From Cyclobacterium salsum (GTDB taxonomy: Bacteria; Bacteroidota; Bacteroidia; Cytophagales; Cyclobacteriaceae), in assembly GCF_010119245.1 (NCBI RefSeq), contig NZ_WNKG01000010.1, positions 124,001-188,000 on the forward strand: a stretch of 64,000 bases of DNA. The letters run 5' to 3'. Shown in pieces: positions 16,655 through 26,843 of the stretch. The position numbers were made by a program, and so were the translations under genes. Positions within the stretch are counted from its first letter, which is position 1; the number at the start of each line of letters is the position of its first letter. Under the pieces are notes generated by a model that ran no database searches, was not told where the DNA came from, and worked only from the letters and a program-made list of their open reading frames with translations.

Positions 16655-16680
16655 TCGAAAAAAAATACGGGACCATCCCG
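16655..16680 (-). terminator. Intrinsic terminator after susD
   Basis: On the minus strand CGGGA-TGG-TCCCG forms a stem followed by TATTTTTTTT. It lies 38 bases past the SusD stop and ends the SusC-SusD transcript. Confidence 0.6.
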
Positions 16681-16717
16681 AAATCGAAATAGCCCCGTAA
16701 CCGTGTGTTATTGCAAA

Positions 16718-18376
16718 CTACCAGGGCTTCCCGGTTCCCTGAATGACCCAGGGCTTGGACCAGGCACTGTTTTGACCATCTACTTCTGAAAAGCTGGTTG
16801 CCTCCAGCCTGGAAATGGCCTCTTCTGTCTCGGCGGCATTCAGGTTCCGCTCCTGGATCATATAATAGAATCGTACCGGTATGGCCGATCGGATGGCAAA
16901 GGGACCCGCTTCCAGTTCCGGGAATCCGGTCCGACGGTAATCAAACCAGGATTCGGCGGCGGCTGTCCAGGAAGCAATCCATTTTTGCTCCATCAGCTGG
17001 GCGAGCGATCCGTCAAATTGAACTTCATCCTCTTGCAGGTAACTTTCTACCTGATCTGACAGCCCCCAGGTGGCAAAAGAAGCCTGAATCGCAGCGTTGT
17101 AATAATTTTCAGGGGTGTCTCCTACGCTCCATCCGTTCAAAGCGGCCTCCGCCAAAATAAAATTCACTTCCGAGGCAGAAATAATCCGCGCCCGCAATAG
17201 GGGACCAGTGGCATCACGATACCTGTCATTCAGCCAGGAAACATGGGGATTGAAAGCGGCTTGATTGGCATCCGGGCTGAGGTTGTACACTTGCGGACCG
17301 GGGATGCCCGGAGGAATACCCACGTAGTCGGGATTCTGGCTGATGTCTTCCAGGGCTACATTCCGTTCTTCCAGCACATCCGGAGAGAGCAAGCGCCTGC
17401 CATTTTCAATTTGATCCGTTCCGGAAGGAAGCGTTTCATCCACCACCAGCGGTATTTGAACCGGGTTGGCCCAAACGGACAGCCTGGGATCTTTCTTCGA
17501 GCGCATGGCCTCCACAAGGGTACGGCACATCTTTATTCGGCGATAACTGCTGGCATCGGCATCGTAACGGGTAGTATTCGGCCAGGAAGTGTCTTCACTG
17601 ATACCAGCAAAACCCATACTGGCATCATCCGCCGGGTTTAGAATCAGGGGGTTGCCGTCTGGATTGGAAAGGATCTCCTCTATTCCCTGCTGCGCAAATT
17701 CGGGCAGCTTTTCGGATACCCGCATGTAATAGCGCAATCTCAGCGAATTGGCCATCTTCCTCCATTTTGCAGGGTCTCCGTTAAAATACACATCCGCGCC
17801 CTCAATGCTGCTGTTATAGGCACCGGCTGGTTGAGAAAGGAGCTCGTTGGCTGCCTGCAGGTCGGCCAGTACCCCGCGATAGATGTCCTCCTGCGTATCA
17901 AATGCCGGAAAGGTAGCTTCCGGTGTGCCTTCTGCTCCTCTCAACGCCTGCGAGTAAGGGGCATCTCCCCACAAGTCGGCAATCAGGCCAAACATCATGG
18001 ACTTCATGACCAGCGTCACGCCCTGATGCAGCTCCTGATCCAATTCCACAGCTTTATCGTAAACGAATTGATTGTTTCGGAGAATGGCATAATAGCCCGT
18101 CCAGCTATTACTACGGTTCCAGTCATACAGGTTATGCGCCCCGGACCAACCGTCTTTTTGGGTATGCTGCATGACACCCGCAATATCCTGGTAACCCAGG
18201 TTAACAATGGTTTTGCCCGCTTCCGTCAGAACGGTAGAAAGCACCAGATTCGGATTAGCTGTTTCGGGATTTGCTCCATTGGGATTGATGTTCATTTCCA
18301 CCAATTCTTCCGTGCAGGAAAAGGTACACAGGCAGGTCAGTATAAATCCGAGAATAAATTTATTATTGATTTTCAT
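16718..18376 (-). CDS. SusD/RagB-family outer-membrane lipoprotein
   Basis: 552 residues from the ATG at 18376, chosen because MKINNKFILGFILTCLCTFSC is a clean lipoprotein signal; the frame extends 27 bases further upstream. After the lipobox Cys the sequence EELVEMNINPNGA starts the SusD-like_2 fold, with TPR helices such as WTGYYAILRNNQFVYDKAV and LADLWGDAPYS-type segments (GLIADLWGDAPYSQAL). SusD lids bind the glycan or peptide ligand over the SusC barrel and close like a pedal bin. It lies 34 bases downstream of SusC. There is no glycoside hydrolase, protease or ECF regulator beside the pair, so the substrate cannot be read from context. Confidence 0.9.
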   Translation of the reverse strand: MKINNKFILGFILTCLCTFSCTEELVEMNINPNGANPETANPNLVLSTVLTEAGKTIVNLGYQDIAGVMQHTQKDGWSGAHNLYDWNRSNSWTGYYAILRNNQFVYDKAVELDQELHQGVTLVMKSMMFGLIADLWGDAPYSQALRGAEGTPEATFPAFDTQEDIYRGVLADLQAANELLSQPAGAYNSSIEGADVYFNGDPAKWRKMANSLRLRYYMRVSEKLPEFAQQGIEEILSNPDGNPLILNPADDASMGFAGISEDTSWPNTTRYDADASSYRRIKMCRTLVEAMRSKKDPRLSVWANPVQIPLVVDETLPSGTDQIENGRRLLSPDVLEERNVALEDISQNPDYVGIPPGIPGPQVYNLSPDANQAAFNPHVSWLNDRYRDATGPLLRARIISASEVNFILAEAALNGWSVGDTPENYYNAAIQASFATWGLSDQVESYLQEDEVQFDGSLAQLMEQKWIASWTAAAESWFDYRRTGFPELEAGPFAIRSAIPVRFYYMIQERNLNAAETEEAISRLEATSFSEVDGQNSAWSKPWVIQGTGKPW

Positions 18377-18410
18377 AGCCATTTCTTTTATTGTGATCAC
18401 CAAACCCTGA

Positions 18411-21400
18411 TTAAAACGTTGCGTTTACCTTAAAACCGATGGGCATCACCCAGGGCATCACATTCCATCGCTCAATGCCCTGCTTAAACTGAGACCCGGC
18501 CTGGACTCCGGAGGAAGGCTGAAAGGCCATTTCAGGATCCACGTTGATTTTAGCAGCTGTCCACAGGATAATGTTCCGGCTATAAACCGAGAAGTTCAAC
18601 TGTTGCATTCGTAATGCCTGGGCAAATTTCTGCGGCGCATCGTATCCAAAGGAAACCTCCCTCAGTTTTACAAAAGAAGCATCGTACAGGAAAGCCCTTG
18701 CAAAACTCCAGGCCGTACTACCGGCATAGGGAAGGGTAAGGGTACCTCCGTCCTCTCCAATATTCTCGCCAAGGTTTTCGGCAAACTCGGTAGGATTCCC
18801 ATCCTCATCAAAGGCTGTTGCATACACTCCGGGGATAAACACCCCGCCATAAGGCAGCGTGAAAGGCCCGAAGGTGAAAGGATACCCTCCATAATCCGGA
18901 GTAGGCCCACCCACAAGGGGGAAATTGTTTCCATTGATAAGGATCATGGATTCCCTATTTTCCAGCAGGTAGTCTTTCAGGGCGGCTCCGGAGCGGTCTC
19001 CCGGATGGATCAATTTATCCAGAAAAATCTGAGACCTGCCGTGTTCTTCTCCGAAACGGTAGGTTTGCGACACAAAATCACCTCCATTTCTCCAGTCAAA
19101 GGTCAGGTTAAGGTGAAAATTTTTGTAGGACAGGGAGGTTTGCATACCCAAAATAAAATCAGGATTGAAATTTCCGATTTTATTACGGCTGTTTACCGCG
19201 TCCACATCCTGCCATTTTCCGGTCTGATCCAGGATTGGAAACCCAAAATAAGGCGACTCCGGGTCTTCTACCGTCACTACTTTCGCATCGTAAATATCAC
19301 CGATTTCTTCTCCCACATAGGTCCAGGCCCCGCCTCTGGCATCGGTCCACAAGGTATAATAGGGTAGTTCATCGGCCAGCTCCACTATACGCGTGCGATT
19401 ACGGGTAAGATTGAAATTTGTAGTCCAGTTCCAGTTTGGACCCTGTACCAGGTCTGCTCCCAGGGTTAGTTCTATGCCTTTACTGCGCAGAAGTCCGGCA
19501 TTGATATTTTTGGCAGAATAACCGGTAGAGGGCGGAAGTCCGGTGCTGAAAATTTGATTGCGATTTTCTACCATGTAGTAGGTACCACTAAACCTGATCC
19601 GATTGTTGAATAGGTGCAGATCCACTCCCCCTTCGTAAGAAGTCGCAATTTCGGGCTTCAGCGAGGGGTTTAGCAGCGTCCCCGGAAGAGAAAGCCGGGG
19701 CACATTCCCCCAGGCTCCGGCATTAGACAGCGCAGCAATAAGCCGGTAGGGATCTGCGTCGTTACCAACAGAAGCATAACCGCCTCTTAATTTAACAAGG
19801 CTAAAGGGCTCAGGGAGGGCCAATATTTCATTGAAGAGCAAGCTAAGCGAAGCAGAGGGGTAAAAATACGGTGCCGCATCCGGCAAGGTACTGGACCAGT
19901 CGTTTCGGGCAGTTAAATCCAGGTAAACCATGTCTTTGTACCCCAGATTCGCCAGTCCGTATAAGCTATGGATACCCCGCTCAAACCTGCTATTGGAATA
20001 CTCAATATTATCGGGTGCAATATTTTGTACCGTGTAGACACCCGGTGTAATCAGACCGGCACCTGCCTTGGAGCCTGCAAAGAAGTTGCTGCCATTTTGG
20101 TAGCGGATATTACCTCCTCCGGAAAGTGAAAGGCTAATATCACCGACATCTTTGCTATAGGTAAGCAAAAAATCGGTATTGGATTCAAACCCCTGCAACT
20201 CGGTAATACCATAAGCTCCTTCCGGTTCCTGACTATAGCTTCTGCCAATTTTGCTTTCCCTGGTTTCCCGGTACAAATCGATGGCATACCGGGCAAAGAA
20301 GCTAAAAGAGGGAGAAATCTGCCAGTCGAGCTTCATGTTTCCAAAAACCCGGTCCCGGGTAAAACTATTGTTTACCTCATTGGCCAAAAAGTAGGGGTTG
20401 TTGGTGACACGCACTTCCTGGTCGGCATCCACGGTTTTTTGTTCCAGGCCTTCCTGTCCGGGCATCCAGTAATCCTTCAGATCCAGAATGTTCACATGCG
20501 GCGAGGTTTCATACACCCATTGAAGGGGGTTAGTACCTCGCTCTCCGGCGGGCCGGTTATTCGAATTGTTTCGGCTAACATCCAGATTGGTGCTCAGGCG
20601 CAAGCCCTTACCAAGTTCCATGGTAGAATTGAAGTTCAGGGTATTCCGAAACAGGTCTGCATTGGGGATGATGCCTCTGTTACGCATATTGGAATAAGAA
20701 ACCCGGTAATTCATGGCGCTAGTACTGTTTGCGATGGAGAAGCTATTGGCAGAGGTAATCCCAGTTTGCATAAAATTCTGCACATTATCCGGATAGGATA
20801 CCAGGGGAATGGGAATCGGGTTACCATTTTCATCCAGCGGACTATTCCATTGCACGGCTTCGTATCCCTTATCCAGCGCAGCACCAAAAGCGGCGTTTAC
20901 ATTTTCCTGAACCAGGCTCCCAAAAGGCATGGATAGCGGCGTTCCACTAATATCCGGCGGGATGGCCGAAAATTGCCCGGAACCAAAATCACTGTGCCAC
21001 TTCAGGAATTTAAACGGCACATCGAAAACAGTATTGGAGGTCACATTTATTGTCAACCGGTCCACATCTCCCCGCTTGGTAGTGATGAGTACCACGCCGT
21101 TACCTGCTCTGGAGCCGTATAATGCTGCTGCACTCGGTCCCTTCAAAATGGAAATATCGGCAATATCATCGGGGTTGAGGCCAGAAATTGCATTCCCATA
21201 ATCCACCCTATTTTCCGTACCCACCGAAGAGACGTTATTCAGGGTATTGGCAATGGGAACCCCGTCTACAACAAAAAGAGGCTGGTTATCCGAGCTCAGG
21301 GAGGTCGCACCTCGGATGACCATGCTTACGGATGAACCCGTGGCTCCGGTGGAACTGATGGTAGCTCCGGCTACTTTTCCAGCCATGGCATTTAGAAAGC

Positions 21401-21842
21401 TTTCCTGCGCTACGCGGGTCATTTCTTCCCCTGCCACCCGCTCGATCGAATAGCCCAATGAAATTTCCTCCCTTCGGATACCCAGTGCCGTTACGACTAC
21501 TTCGCCCAAGGCCGCTGCATCGGGTTTCATTTGCACATTGATTTCCGATCGGTTCCCTACCGCTTCCTCAACCGACTCGTAACCGATGTAGGAAAAGACA
21601 AGTACTGTATTTGCTCCGGGAACCTCAAGGGAATAAGCACCATTGACATCCGTAGCAGTGCCTTTCTGACTGCCTTGGATCAGGACATTTACCCCCGGAA
21701 TCCCCAACCCATCTTCTGAAGAGATGACGGTCCCGCTCACCTGCCGGCTTTGCGCCAGCACTTCGAAATTAAAGGTTCCCGATAGGAACCATAACAGGAG
21801 CAGCCCCATGCTAAACCTGTTTGGATGTAACTGTTTTACCAT
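18411..21842 (-). CDS. SusC/RagA-family TonB-dependent outer-membrane transporter
   Basis: 1143 residues. The signal peptide (LLLLWFLSGTFNFEVLAQ) is followed by the CarboxypepD_reg-like domain (QVSGTVISSEDGLGIPGVNV ... VFSYIGYESVE, ~33-110). Next come the TonB-box/plug region with LGEVVVTALGIRREE and VIRGATSLSSDNQPLFVVDG (plug ~120-235), then a long 22-strand barrel ending with the terminal aromatic IGFKVNATF. SusC imports substrate captured by SusD using TonB energy. No STN domain is present, so it probably does not signal to an anti-sigma factor. Length and organisation are normal for the family. Confidence 0.93.
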   Translation of the reverse strand: MVKQLHPNRFSMGLLLLWFLSGTFNFEVLAQSRQVSGTVISSEDGLGIPGVNVLIQGSQKGTATDVNGAYSLEVPGANTVLVFSYIGYESVEEAVGNRSEINVQMKPDAAALGEVVVTALGIRREEISLGYSIERVAGEEMTRVAQESFLNAMAGKVAGATISSTGATGSSVSMVIRGATSLSSDNQPLFVVDGVPIANTLNNVSSVGTENRVDYGNAISGLNPDDIADISILKGPSAAALYGSRAGNGVVLITTKRGDVDRLTINVTSNTVFDVPFKFLKWHSDFGSGQFSAIPPDISGTPLSMPFGSLVQENVNAAFGAALDKGYEAVQWNSPLDENGNPIPIPLVSYPDNVQNFMQTGITSANSFSIANSTSAMNYRVSYSNMRNRGIIPNADLFRNTLNFNSTMELGKGLRLSTNLDVSRNNSNNRPAGERGTNPLQWVYETSPHVNILDLKDYWMPGQEGLEQKTVDADQEVRVTNNPYFLANEVNNSFTRDRVFGNMKLDWQISPSFSFFARYAIDLYRETRESKIGRSYSQEPEGAYGITELQGFESNTDFLLTYSKDVGDISLSLSGGGNIRYQNGSNFFAGSKAGAGLITPGVYTVQNIAPDNIEYSNSRFERGIHSLYGLANLGYKDMVYLDLTARNDWSSTLPDAAPYFYPSASLSLLFNEILALPEPFSLVKLRGGYASVGNDADPYRLIAALSNAGAWGNVPRLSLPGTLLNPSLKPEIATSYEGGVDLHLFNNRIRFSGTYYMVENRNQIFSTGLPPSTGYSAKNINAGLLRSKGIELTLGADLVQGPNWNWTTNFNLTRNRTRIVELADELPYYTLWTDARGGAWTYVGEEIGDIYDAKVVTVEDPESPYFGFPILDQTGKWQDVDAVNSRNKIGNFNPDFILGMQTSLSYKNFHLNLTFDWRNGGDFVSQTYRFGEEHGRSQIFLDKLIHPGDRSGAALKDYLLENRESMILINGNNFPLVGGPTPDYGGYPFTFGPFTLPYGGVFIPGVYATAFDEDGNPTEFAENLGENIGEDGGTLTLPYAGSTAWSFARAFLYDASFVKLREVSFGYDAPQKFAQALRMQQLNFSVYSRNIILWTAAKINVDPEMAFQPSSGVQAGSQFKQGIERWNVMPWVMPIGFKVNATF

Positions 21843-22074
21843 AAACTCCGCCTTATCGTTTTTAACCTGATTTCTTATAGTACTCTAAGAATCAAAAACA
21901 TACCCCTTATAGGAATCTATTTTATGGCAAATAGCAGAATAATCCAACGTTAACACATACACTTTTCGTTAAGAAAATATATCTATTGTGTTAATTAATT
22001 AATAAGGATAGCATATTTGGAAGGAATTAATAAAAAACCGCAATCTTAAGCGTGTAGGTAAAAAATCAGGCTTT
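21843..22074. other. Promoter region of the SusC-SusD unit
   Basis: A 232-base AT-rich spacer. On the minus strand a CTATTTG (a near match to TAnnTTTG) lies about 90 bases before the SusC start, and runs such as TTAATTAATTAAT suggest a bent or regulatory segment. No clear operator was found. Confidence 0.3.
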
Positions 22075-23094
22075 TCACTTGCCCGAGAGCTTGTTAAGGG
22101 TTCGGTCTATCCATCCCAGCTTTTTCGATAGCTTCGGGCCGGGAGCAAAGCGATAAACGAAGTTAAATCGATAATTTCCGGTACCCGTATTCACCCGATA
22201 GCCCGCTACGGGTGCCAGGTTTACCTGATTGTAAACGTAGTTAATATTAACCGACCAGCGTTCTGAATTGTAACCGGTAAATCCGCGTAAAAAATAATTT
22301 GGTCGAACCGCCCAATTTCGCTCCTCATTTCCATCTGCAAAGTGCAGGGAGGTACGCCCTAAAGAAAGTCCCGAAGCCGCCGAAAGGGTAATGAAAAAAT
22401 GTTTTTTAAGCACCAATGAATACGCGTAGCCGATATTGGGGGCCCATTCCATGTATTTAACCTGTCTAAGATCCGCCTCCCGGCCCAAGGTAGTTGGGAG
22501 AATTCCTTTTTGATTGCGAATTTGACCACCGTATAGTTCCATTCCAGCCAAAAATGATCCCGCAGATCGTTGCTGCCATTCATTTTGTAAAAAGGCAGCC
22601 CGGTAGGAAAATTTATCACCGTTAAATAGGTATTGTACAGAAGCTCCCACCTTTCGTAGCTTCATGTCAGGAAAAAGTCTGGACTCCCCATCAAGGAGCT
22701 GCCCATCACTCCTGTGCAAGTAATAACCGTTGTAAAACTGACCGAATAAATCAATGACCCAGTTTTTGGGATAGGCATGGGCTTGAAGGTCCAGGTAGTT
22801 CGTTTCCCCCCTCTCTCTTTCGGGATTGATAAAACCAAAGCCATAAGCCAGATTTAAGGTCAGGTTCTGATAGGTCACGCCCAGCCCCATATTCAATGTG
22901 GAGTTGGGCATGTAGAGGAGCTTATATCCTTCATTTTCCAATCCCAACCCGGTATATTTTCGGGAGAAGTAATACCTACCGGTGAGTTTTGTGGGATAGG
23001 CCCGGTAATAGGAGCTATCTTGTTCGGTTTCCTGCGCAGGAGAATGAGTAATAAACAGGATCCATGCACTTAGTATGAACAAGCAATGCTTCAT
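22075..23094 (-). CDS. DUF4421 domain outer-membrane protein
   Basis: 339 residues with a signal peptide (CLFILSAWILFITHSPAQ). It is a beta-strand-rich protein with alternating aromatic strands (LTGRYYFSRKYTGLGLEN, YQNLTLNLAYGFGFINPE, WSVNINYVYNQVNLAP) and a C-terminus YRFNFVYRFAPGPKLSKKLG. This fits the DUF4421 family, an outer-membrane-barrel-like Bacteroidota group of unknown function. It is 232 bases upstream of SusC on the same strand, with no shared promoter evident, so co-function is uncertain. Confidence 0.75.
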   Translation of the reverse strand: MKHCLFILSAWILFITHSPAQETEQDSSYYRAYPTKLTGRYYFSRKYTGLGLENEGYKLLYMPNSTLNMGLGVTYQNLTLNLAYGFGFINPERERGETNYLDLQAHAYPKNWVIDLFGQFYNGYYLHRSDGQLLDGESRLFPDMKLRKVGASVQYLFNGDKFSYRAAFLQNEWQQRSAGSFLAGMELYGGQIRNQKGILPTTLGREADLRQVKYMEWAPNIGYAYSLVLKKHFFITLSAASGLSLGRTSLHFADGNEERNWAVRPNYFLRGFTGYNSERWSVNINYVYNQVNLAPVAGYRVNTGTGNYRFNFVYRFAPGPKLSKKLGWIDRTLNKLSGK

Positions 23095-23776
23095 GGCCGT
23101 AAATTAAAACCAATATGGAAAGGAACAAGTAGCTGCAATAAGGAACGAGTTTAAGGTTCAAATAAGGAAAAAGGAGGTCAGTAAAAATAATTTCGAAATA
23201 ACCTCCTCTTTAAATATGAGAAAAAGATAAGTACAAAAAGTTGCTTAATCACCCAGGACAAAGGTAAGGAAATTAATCCCAATAAAGCAATCAATTCTTC
23301 TTAGTAGGTTTCGATAAAATAAAGAAATAATTACAATGAAGAACTTCTAGAATGTCCATTTTTTATAAAAACTTCCTAACCTTTCTCAGAAATTATTAGT
23401 AATAGTACGGGGTAATTTACAGGAAAACAGAATCCCAGACGGGTATTACCCAGCATAATTTAATTATTTTAATTATCATTTGTTTTTATTTTATTAGAAC
23501 CTTACATTCCTTCCCATTGATCTAGGATATTCCTAAACGGGAATACCTCTCTGCGTAATCACCTTCTTATGTCTGTTGTTATTAACGGGTATGCTTGAAA
23601 AAAATTTAATATTTAAATAATCCAATTAAAAAAAGTTTAACAATACGGTTTCCCGGTACTTTCCGTCGTTGCTCAGCCCAAATTAAATGGCGAACGCCTC
23701 AAAATGGAAAAACCATTAGCCTCTTCACAATCAATCCTTTCGTCAGGTAGATTAGAAAATTGAGTTGAGTAATTCC
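23095..23776. other. 682-base AT-rich intergenic region
   Basis: No coding frame was supported. It holds AGGAGGT (23172-23178) paired with ACCTCCT (23201-23207), a 7-bp stem with a 22-base loop, and a short GGGTA-T-TACCC palindrome near 23439-23449. No tRNA or known RNA motif was recognised. Confidence 0.5.
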
Positions 23777-24487
23777 CTAAATCTTATCTTTTCCGGAAAA
23801 CCACTTTTTAAAGTAGTAATACAAGGGGTTAGAATATTTCAGGTGCTTCCAGGGTCGGCTGCCATGGGGCCTGTGTCCAACGGGAAGGTCCATTAGAATG
23901 TAATTTTCGAAGCCGACATCCAGTGCCTTGTGACTAATATGAGTATCGTACCAGTCTTTTTCGAGATCCAGATCGGCGAAATCATATTGTTTCAAAAATT
24001 CAATACTTAGCAAGGTACAGCAAAAGCTAAGACTACGATTGGTCTCAATAGCACCCTTCCTCTTTTCATTTTTAAATTTAAGGTACGGAAAATTTACCCT
24101 TCCCTGTTCATCATGGGTAATGGCCCCCACCAAGCCCGCGTTGGGAGTATTATGAGCAAAAGAAAGAAGCCGTTCAATGGTGTCTGGCTGTACCGTTACA
24201 TCCGATTCAATGATGATCAGCGGCACCTTGGCTTCCAGTGCTTCTTTCTGGGACATCCACAGCACCTTATCATAATTGGGAGAAGGGTGATCGGTCAGCT
24301 CTTCCAGGTGGATCAACTTAAAATCCATCTCCTGACTAGCTGCCTGCAATGCCGATTTGGTGTCGTCAGAGGAAAAATCATTAAATACCCAGTAGGCAAA
24401 ACGGCCCGTAGACTGCTTCACCGCCCGGATGGTCTCAAGGGAAGCCTCCACGGCATCTTTTACGGGTGTGACTACGAGTGCTTGCAT
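23777..24487 (-). CDS. Family 2 glycosyltransferase
   Basis: 236 residues from the ATG at 24487; the frame extends 45 bases upstream, but that part is the aminotransferase terminator. GT-A fold signs are the opening LVVTPVKDAVEASLETIRAV, the FNDFSSDDT nucleotide-binding segment, and VPLIIIESDVTVQPDTIERL, in which ESD is in the DXD position. A later AGLVGAITHDEQGRVNFPY segment and a C-terminal YYYFKKWF follow. It probably transfers a sugar to an envelope acceptor. It is the last gene of the short unit with the aminotransferase but separated from it by a terminator. Confidence 0.75.
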   Translation of the reverse strand: MQALVVTPVKDAVEASLETIRAVKQSTGRFAYWVFNDFSSDDTKSALQAASQEMDFKLIHLEELTDHPSPNYDKVLWMSQKEALEAKVPLIIIESDVTVQPDTIERLLSFAHNTPNAGLVGAITHDEQGRVNFPYLKFKNEKRKGAIETNRSLSFCCTLLSIEFLKQYDFADLDLEKDWYDTHISHKALDVGFENYILMDLPVGHRPHGSRPWKHLKYSNPLYYYFKKWFSGKDKI

Positions 24488-24490
24488 CTG

Positions 24491-24529
24491 TCCGAAAACT
24501 AAAACAGCCCCGGATGGTATCTCCGGGGC
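24491..24529 (-). terminator. Intrinsic terminator of the aminotransferase gene
   Basis: GCCCCGGA (24507-24514) and TCCGGGGC (24522-24529) form a perfect 8-bp stem with a seven-base loop. On the minus strand it is followed by TGTTTTAGTTTT. It shows that the glycosyltransferase must start downstream at 24487. Confidence 0.8.
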
Positions 24530-24536
24530 CAAGTGA

Positions 24537-25742
24537 TCATTTCAATTTAGCCAATGATTCCTTGATTCGTTTCAAGGCTTCCTTAAGCTCGCTTTCCGAA
24601 GCAGCGTAAGAAAGTCTGACGGAATTAGGAGCACCAAAAGCCGCCCCCGTCACCAGGGAAACGTGTGCTTCGTTGAGCAAATACAGGCAAAAGTCATCGG
24701 CACTTTCAATTTTTTTATTTTCCGGAGTGGATTTGCCAAAAAAGGCAGAAATATCCGGAAAGAAATAAAAGGCTCCCTCAGGTACATGTGTTTTGATGCC
24801 CGGAATATCCCGCAGCAACGCCAACACCAGGTCCCTTCTTTTCAGATAGGCGGCTGCCATCTCTTCGGTGGGTCCCTGATCGCCTACCAGACCTGCCAAA
24901 GCTGCCCGTTGCGCGATGCCCGTGCCGCCGGAAGTAAACTGTCCCTGAATTTTCTCACAGGCTTTGGCTATGGCCAAAGGAGCACAAATGTACCCTACCC
25001 GCCATCCAGTCATGGCATACCCCTTGGAAAAACCATTAACCGTAATGGTTCTGTCAAACATTCCAGGGAAGGACCCGATGCTGGCATGCTGACCGGTAAA
25101 ATTAATCAATTCATAAATCTCATCGGCAATCACCACCAGGTCTTCTTTCGATTTCACCACCTCTGCGATGGCTTCCAGTTCTGCTTTACTGAAAACAGAT
25201 CCGGATGGGTTGCAGGGAGAGGAATAAATCACTGCCTTGGTCTTGTCGGTAATGGCCTCCTTCAACTGGGCAGCCGTGGCTTTGAAGTTATTTTCCAAAT
25301 TCCCTTCAATCAACACCGGCACGCCTCCGGCCAGTTTGATGATTTCAGAATAGGAAACCCAATAAGGCGCAAAAATCACTACCTCGTCCCCTTCATTGAT
25401 CAGGCACATAAAAATATTGGCAATGGAATGCTTGGCACCAGTAGAGACCACAATATTCTCAGCTTTGGCCTCCCCAATATGGTTTTGTTCACGGAGTTTT
25501 TTGGCAATAGCCTCCCGAAGATCCTGGTATCCAGCCACTGGTGGGTACGAAAAATACTTCCCCTCATCAATGGCCTCCTTGGCGGCTTCCTGTATGTGTT
25601 TTGGGGTTTTGAAATCTGGCTCTCCCAGGCTAAGTCCAATGATATCAATGCCTTGATTTTTTAGCTCCCTGGCCGTTTTTGCCATAGCCAGCGTGGCTGA
25701 CTCTTCCATGTTGTTGATGCGATCGGATAGGATGGATTTCAT
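24537..25742 (-). CDS. Class I/II pyridoxal-phosphate aminotransferase (aspartate-type)
   Basis: A 401-residue fold-type I enzyme exchanging amino groups between aspartate-like donors and 2-oxoglutarate. Evidence: LSLGEPDFKTPKHIQEAA near the N-terminus, the SSPCNPSGSVF motif with the PLP-ring Asn, DEIYE, and the Schiff-base lysine in NGFSKGYAMTGWRVGYI (Lys ~237). The substrate-carboxylate Arg is in the VRLSYAAS segment at the end. This matches bacterial aspartate/prephenate aminotransferases of subgroup Ib. Length is normal. It ends with its own terminator. Confidence 0.9.
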   Translation of the reverse strand: MKSILSDRINNMEESATLAMAKTARELKNQGIDIIGLSLGEPDFKTPKHIQEAAKEAIDEGKYFSYPPVAGYQDLREAIAKKLREQNHIGEAKAENIVVSTGAKHSIANIFMCLINEGDEVVIFAPYWVSYSEIIKLAGGVPVLIEGNLENNFKATAAQLKEAITDKTKAVIYSSPCNPSGSVFSKAELEAIAEVVKSKEDLVVIADEIYELINFTGQHASIGSFPGMFDRTITVNGFSKGYAMTGWRVGYICAPLAIAKACEKIQGQFTSGGTGIAQRAALAGLVGDQGPTEEMAAAYLKRRDLVLALLRDIPGIKTHVPEGAFYFFPDISAFFGKSTPENKKIESADDFCLYLLNEAHVSLVTGAAFGAPNSVRLSYAASESELKEALKRIKESLAKLK

Positions 25743-25839
25743 TTAGGGTATGTTTATTTATGTATGATTATCAGTATTATATCTATGCGTTCGAAGGGAA
25801 ATAGTACCTGCGATCGTATGATCCTTTCGGTACATTTTT

Positions 25840-25847
25840 TAATTTTG
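25840..25847 (+). promoter_or_regulatory. Candidate -7 box upstream of the YwqK-like gene
   Basis: TAATTTTG fits TAnnTTTG but lies 142 bases before the ATG at 25989, so the leader would be long. The rest of the 25743-25988 spacer shows nothing else clear. Confidence 0.3.
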
Positions 25848-25988
25848 CAAAAATAAGGATAAAGCCAACGATTCCTAAATCTTTTACCAGTTTTGACTGC
25901 TCGGGTCGCAGGGCTTGTTCCTGATTTCTATTAAGGAGGTTGCTAGCCTTCCAAAATAAAGCAAAGATCCTAACGTTATCTACTTGAT

Positions 25989-26843
25989 ATGAAAACGCAT
26001 TTTTACCTGCTTGGACTGCTTATCCTAACCGGTTTTACACCTGGGTATGGTCAGGAAAACGCTCCGGTTCAGGATCCGGATTCCTCGGGTGTGGACAATA
26101 GCCGTTTGCTGCCTACCTCCACGCCCGTATTGCTTTTCTCATCCGTAGAGGATGAGAAAAAAGAGGACAAAAAAAGCAAAAAGAAAAAACGTAAAAAAAA
26201 TGTTTATTTCGGAGAAAAAACGAAAAAAACACTGATTAAGACGAGTTTTAGGGATCAGGTAACCTATCAGGTTTTTCATTTTACCCAAAGTCACCAGCAA
26301 CCCGATCCTTACATCCGTGATATTTATTGGTACGATTCCAGAAACAAAGCCATCAAGAACTCTGGCTATGAAGCTTCTAAAGGCTACCTGCTACATGGTC
26401 CTTACGAAAAGCGAATCGGTGAAAATGTGGTCGAATCCGGCATGTATTATTTCGGGACCAAACACGGAAGGTGGATGTCCTATGATGGTAAAAACATCCT
26501 ACTGGACAAACGGCATTACGCAGAAGGCTGGCCTAAAGACTCCAGAATCACTTATTATAACCGGGGAGAAAGGAAAATTGAGAAACTGACTCCGATCGAA
26601 TACGAACTGGAAGAAGGGAATTTCTATCATTTTTTTCCAAACGGGCAAGTGGCTGTGACGGGCGAGTACCAGTTTGGAGAAAAAGTTGGATTGTGGACGG
26701 AATATTGGCCTGGCAAAGATGAAAAACGGGTAAGAAAACGCGAAATCCAATACCAGGCAGAAGCCTTTACCAATAACTTTACGCCTTTTATCCGCGCAGA
26801 ATGGGATCAGGAAGGGAATCTCATTTACCGGACAACGAATTAG
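25989..26843 (+). CDS. Secreted MORN/YwqK-like repeat protein
   Basis: 284 residues. A signal peptide (FYLLGLLILTGFTPGYGQ) and a strongly basic stretch (KKEDKKSKKKKRKK, residues ~57-70) precede repeated G-x-W/Y units of the YwqK-antitoxin/MORN type: YLLHGPYEKRIGENVVESG, YYFGTKHGRWMSYDGK and VAVTGEYQFGEKVGLWTEYW. Such repeats form beta-rich surfaces; Bacteroidota carry many periplasmic versions of unknown function. It converges with yraN, and the two stops overlap by four bases. No toxin gene is adjacent. Confidence 0.7.
   Translation: MKTHFYLLGLLILTGFTPGYGQENAPVQDPDSSGVDNSRLLPTSTPVLLFSSVEDEKKEDKKSKKKKRKKNVYFGEKTKKTLIKTSFRDQVTYQVFHFTQSHQQPDPYIRDIYWYDSRNKAIKNSGYEASKGYLLHGPYEKRIGENVVESGMYYFGTKHGRWMSYDGKNILLDKRHYAEGWPKDSRITYYNRGERKIEKLTPIEYELEEGNFYHFFPNGQVAVTGEYQFGEKVGLWTEYWPGKDEKRVRKREIQYQAEAFTNNFTPFIRAEWDQEGNLIYRTTN

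Noticed and set aside
24663-25664. A 333-codon + strand open frame
   Set aside because: It is exactly antisense to the aminotransferase gene, has low-complexity composition, and contains no family motif; a shadow frame.
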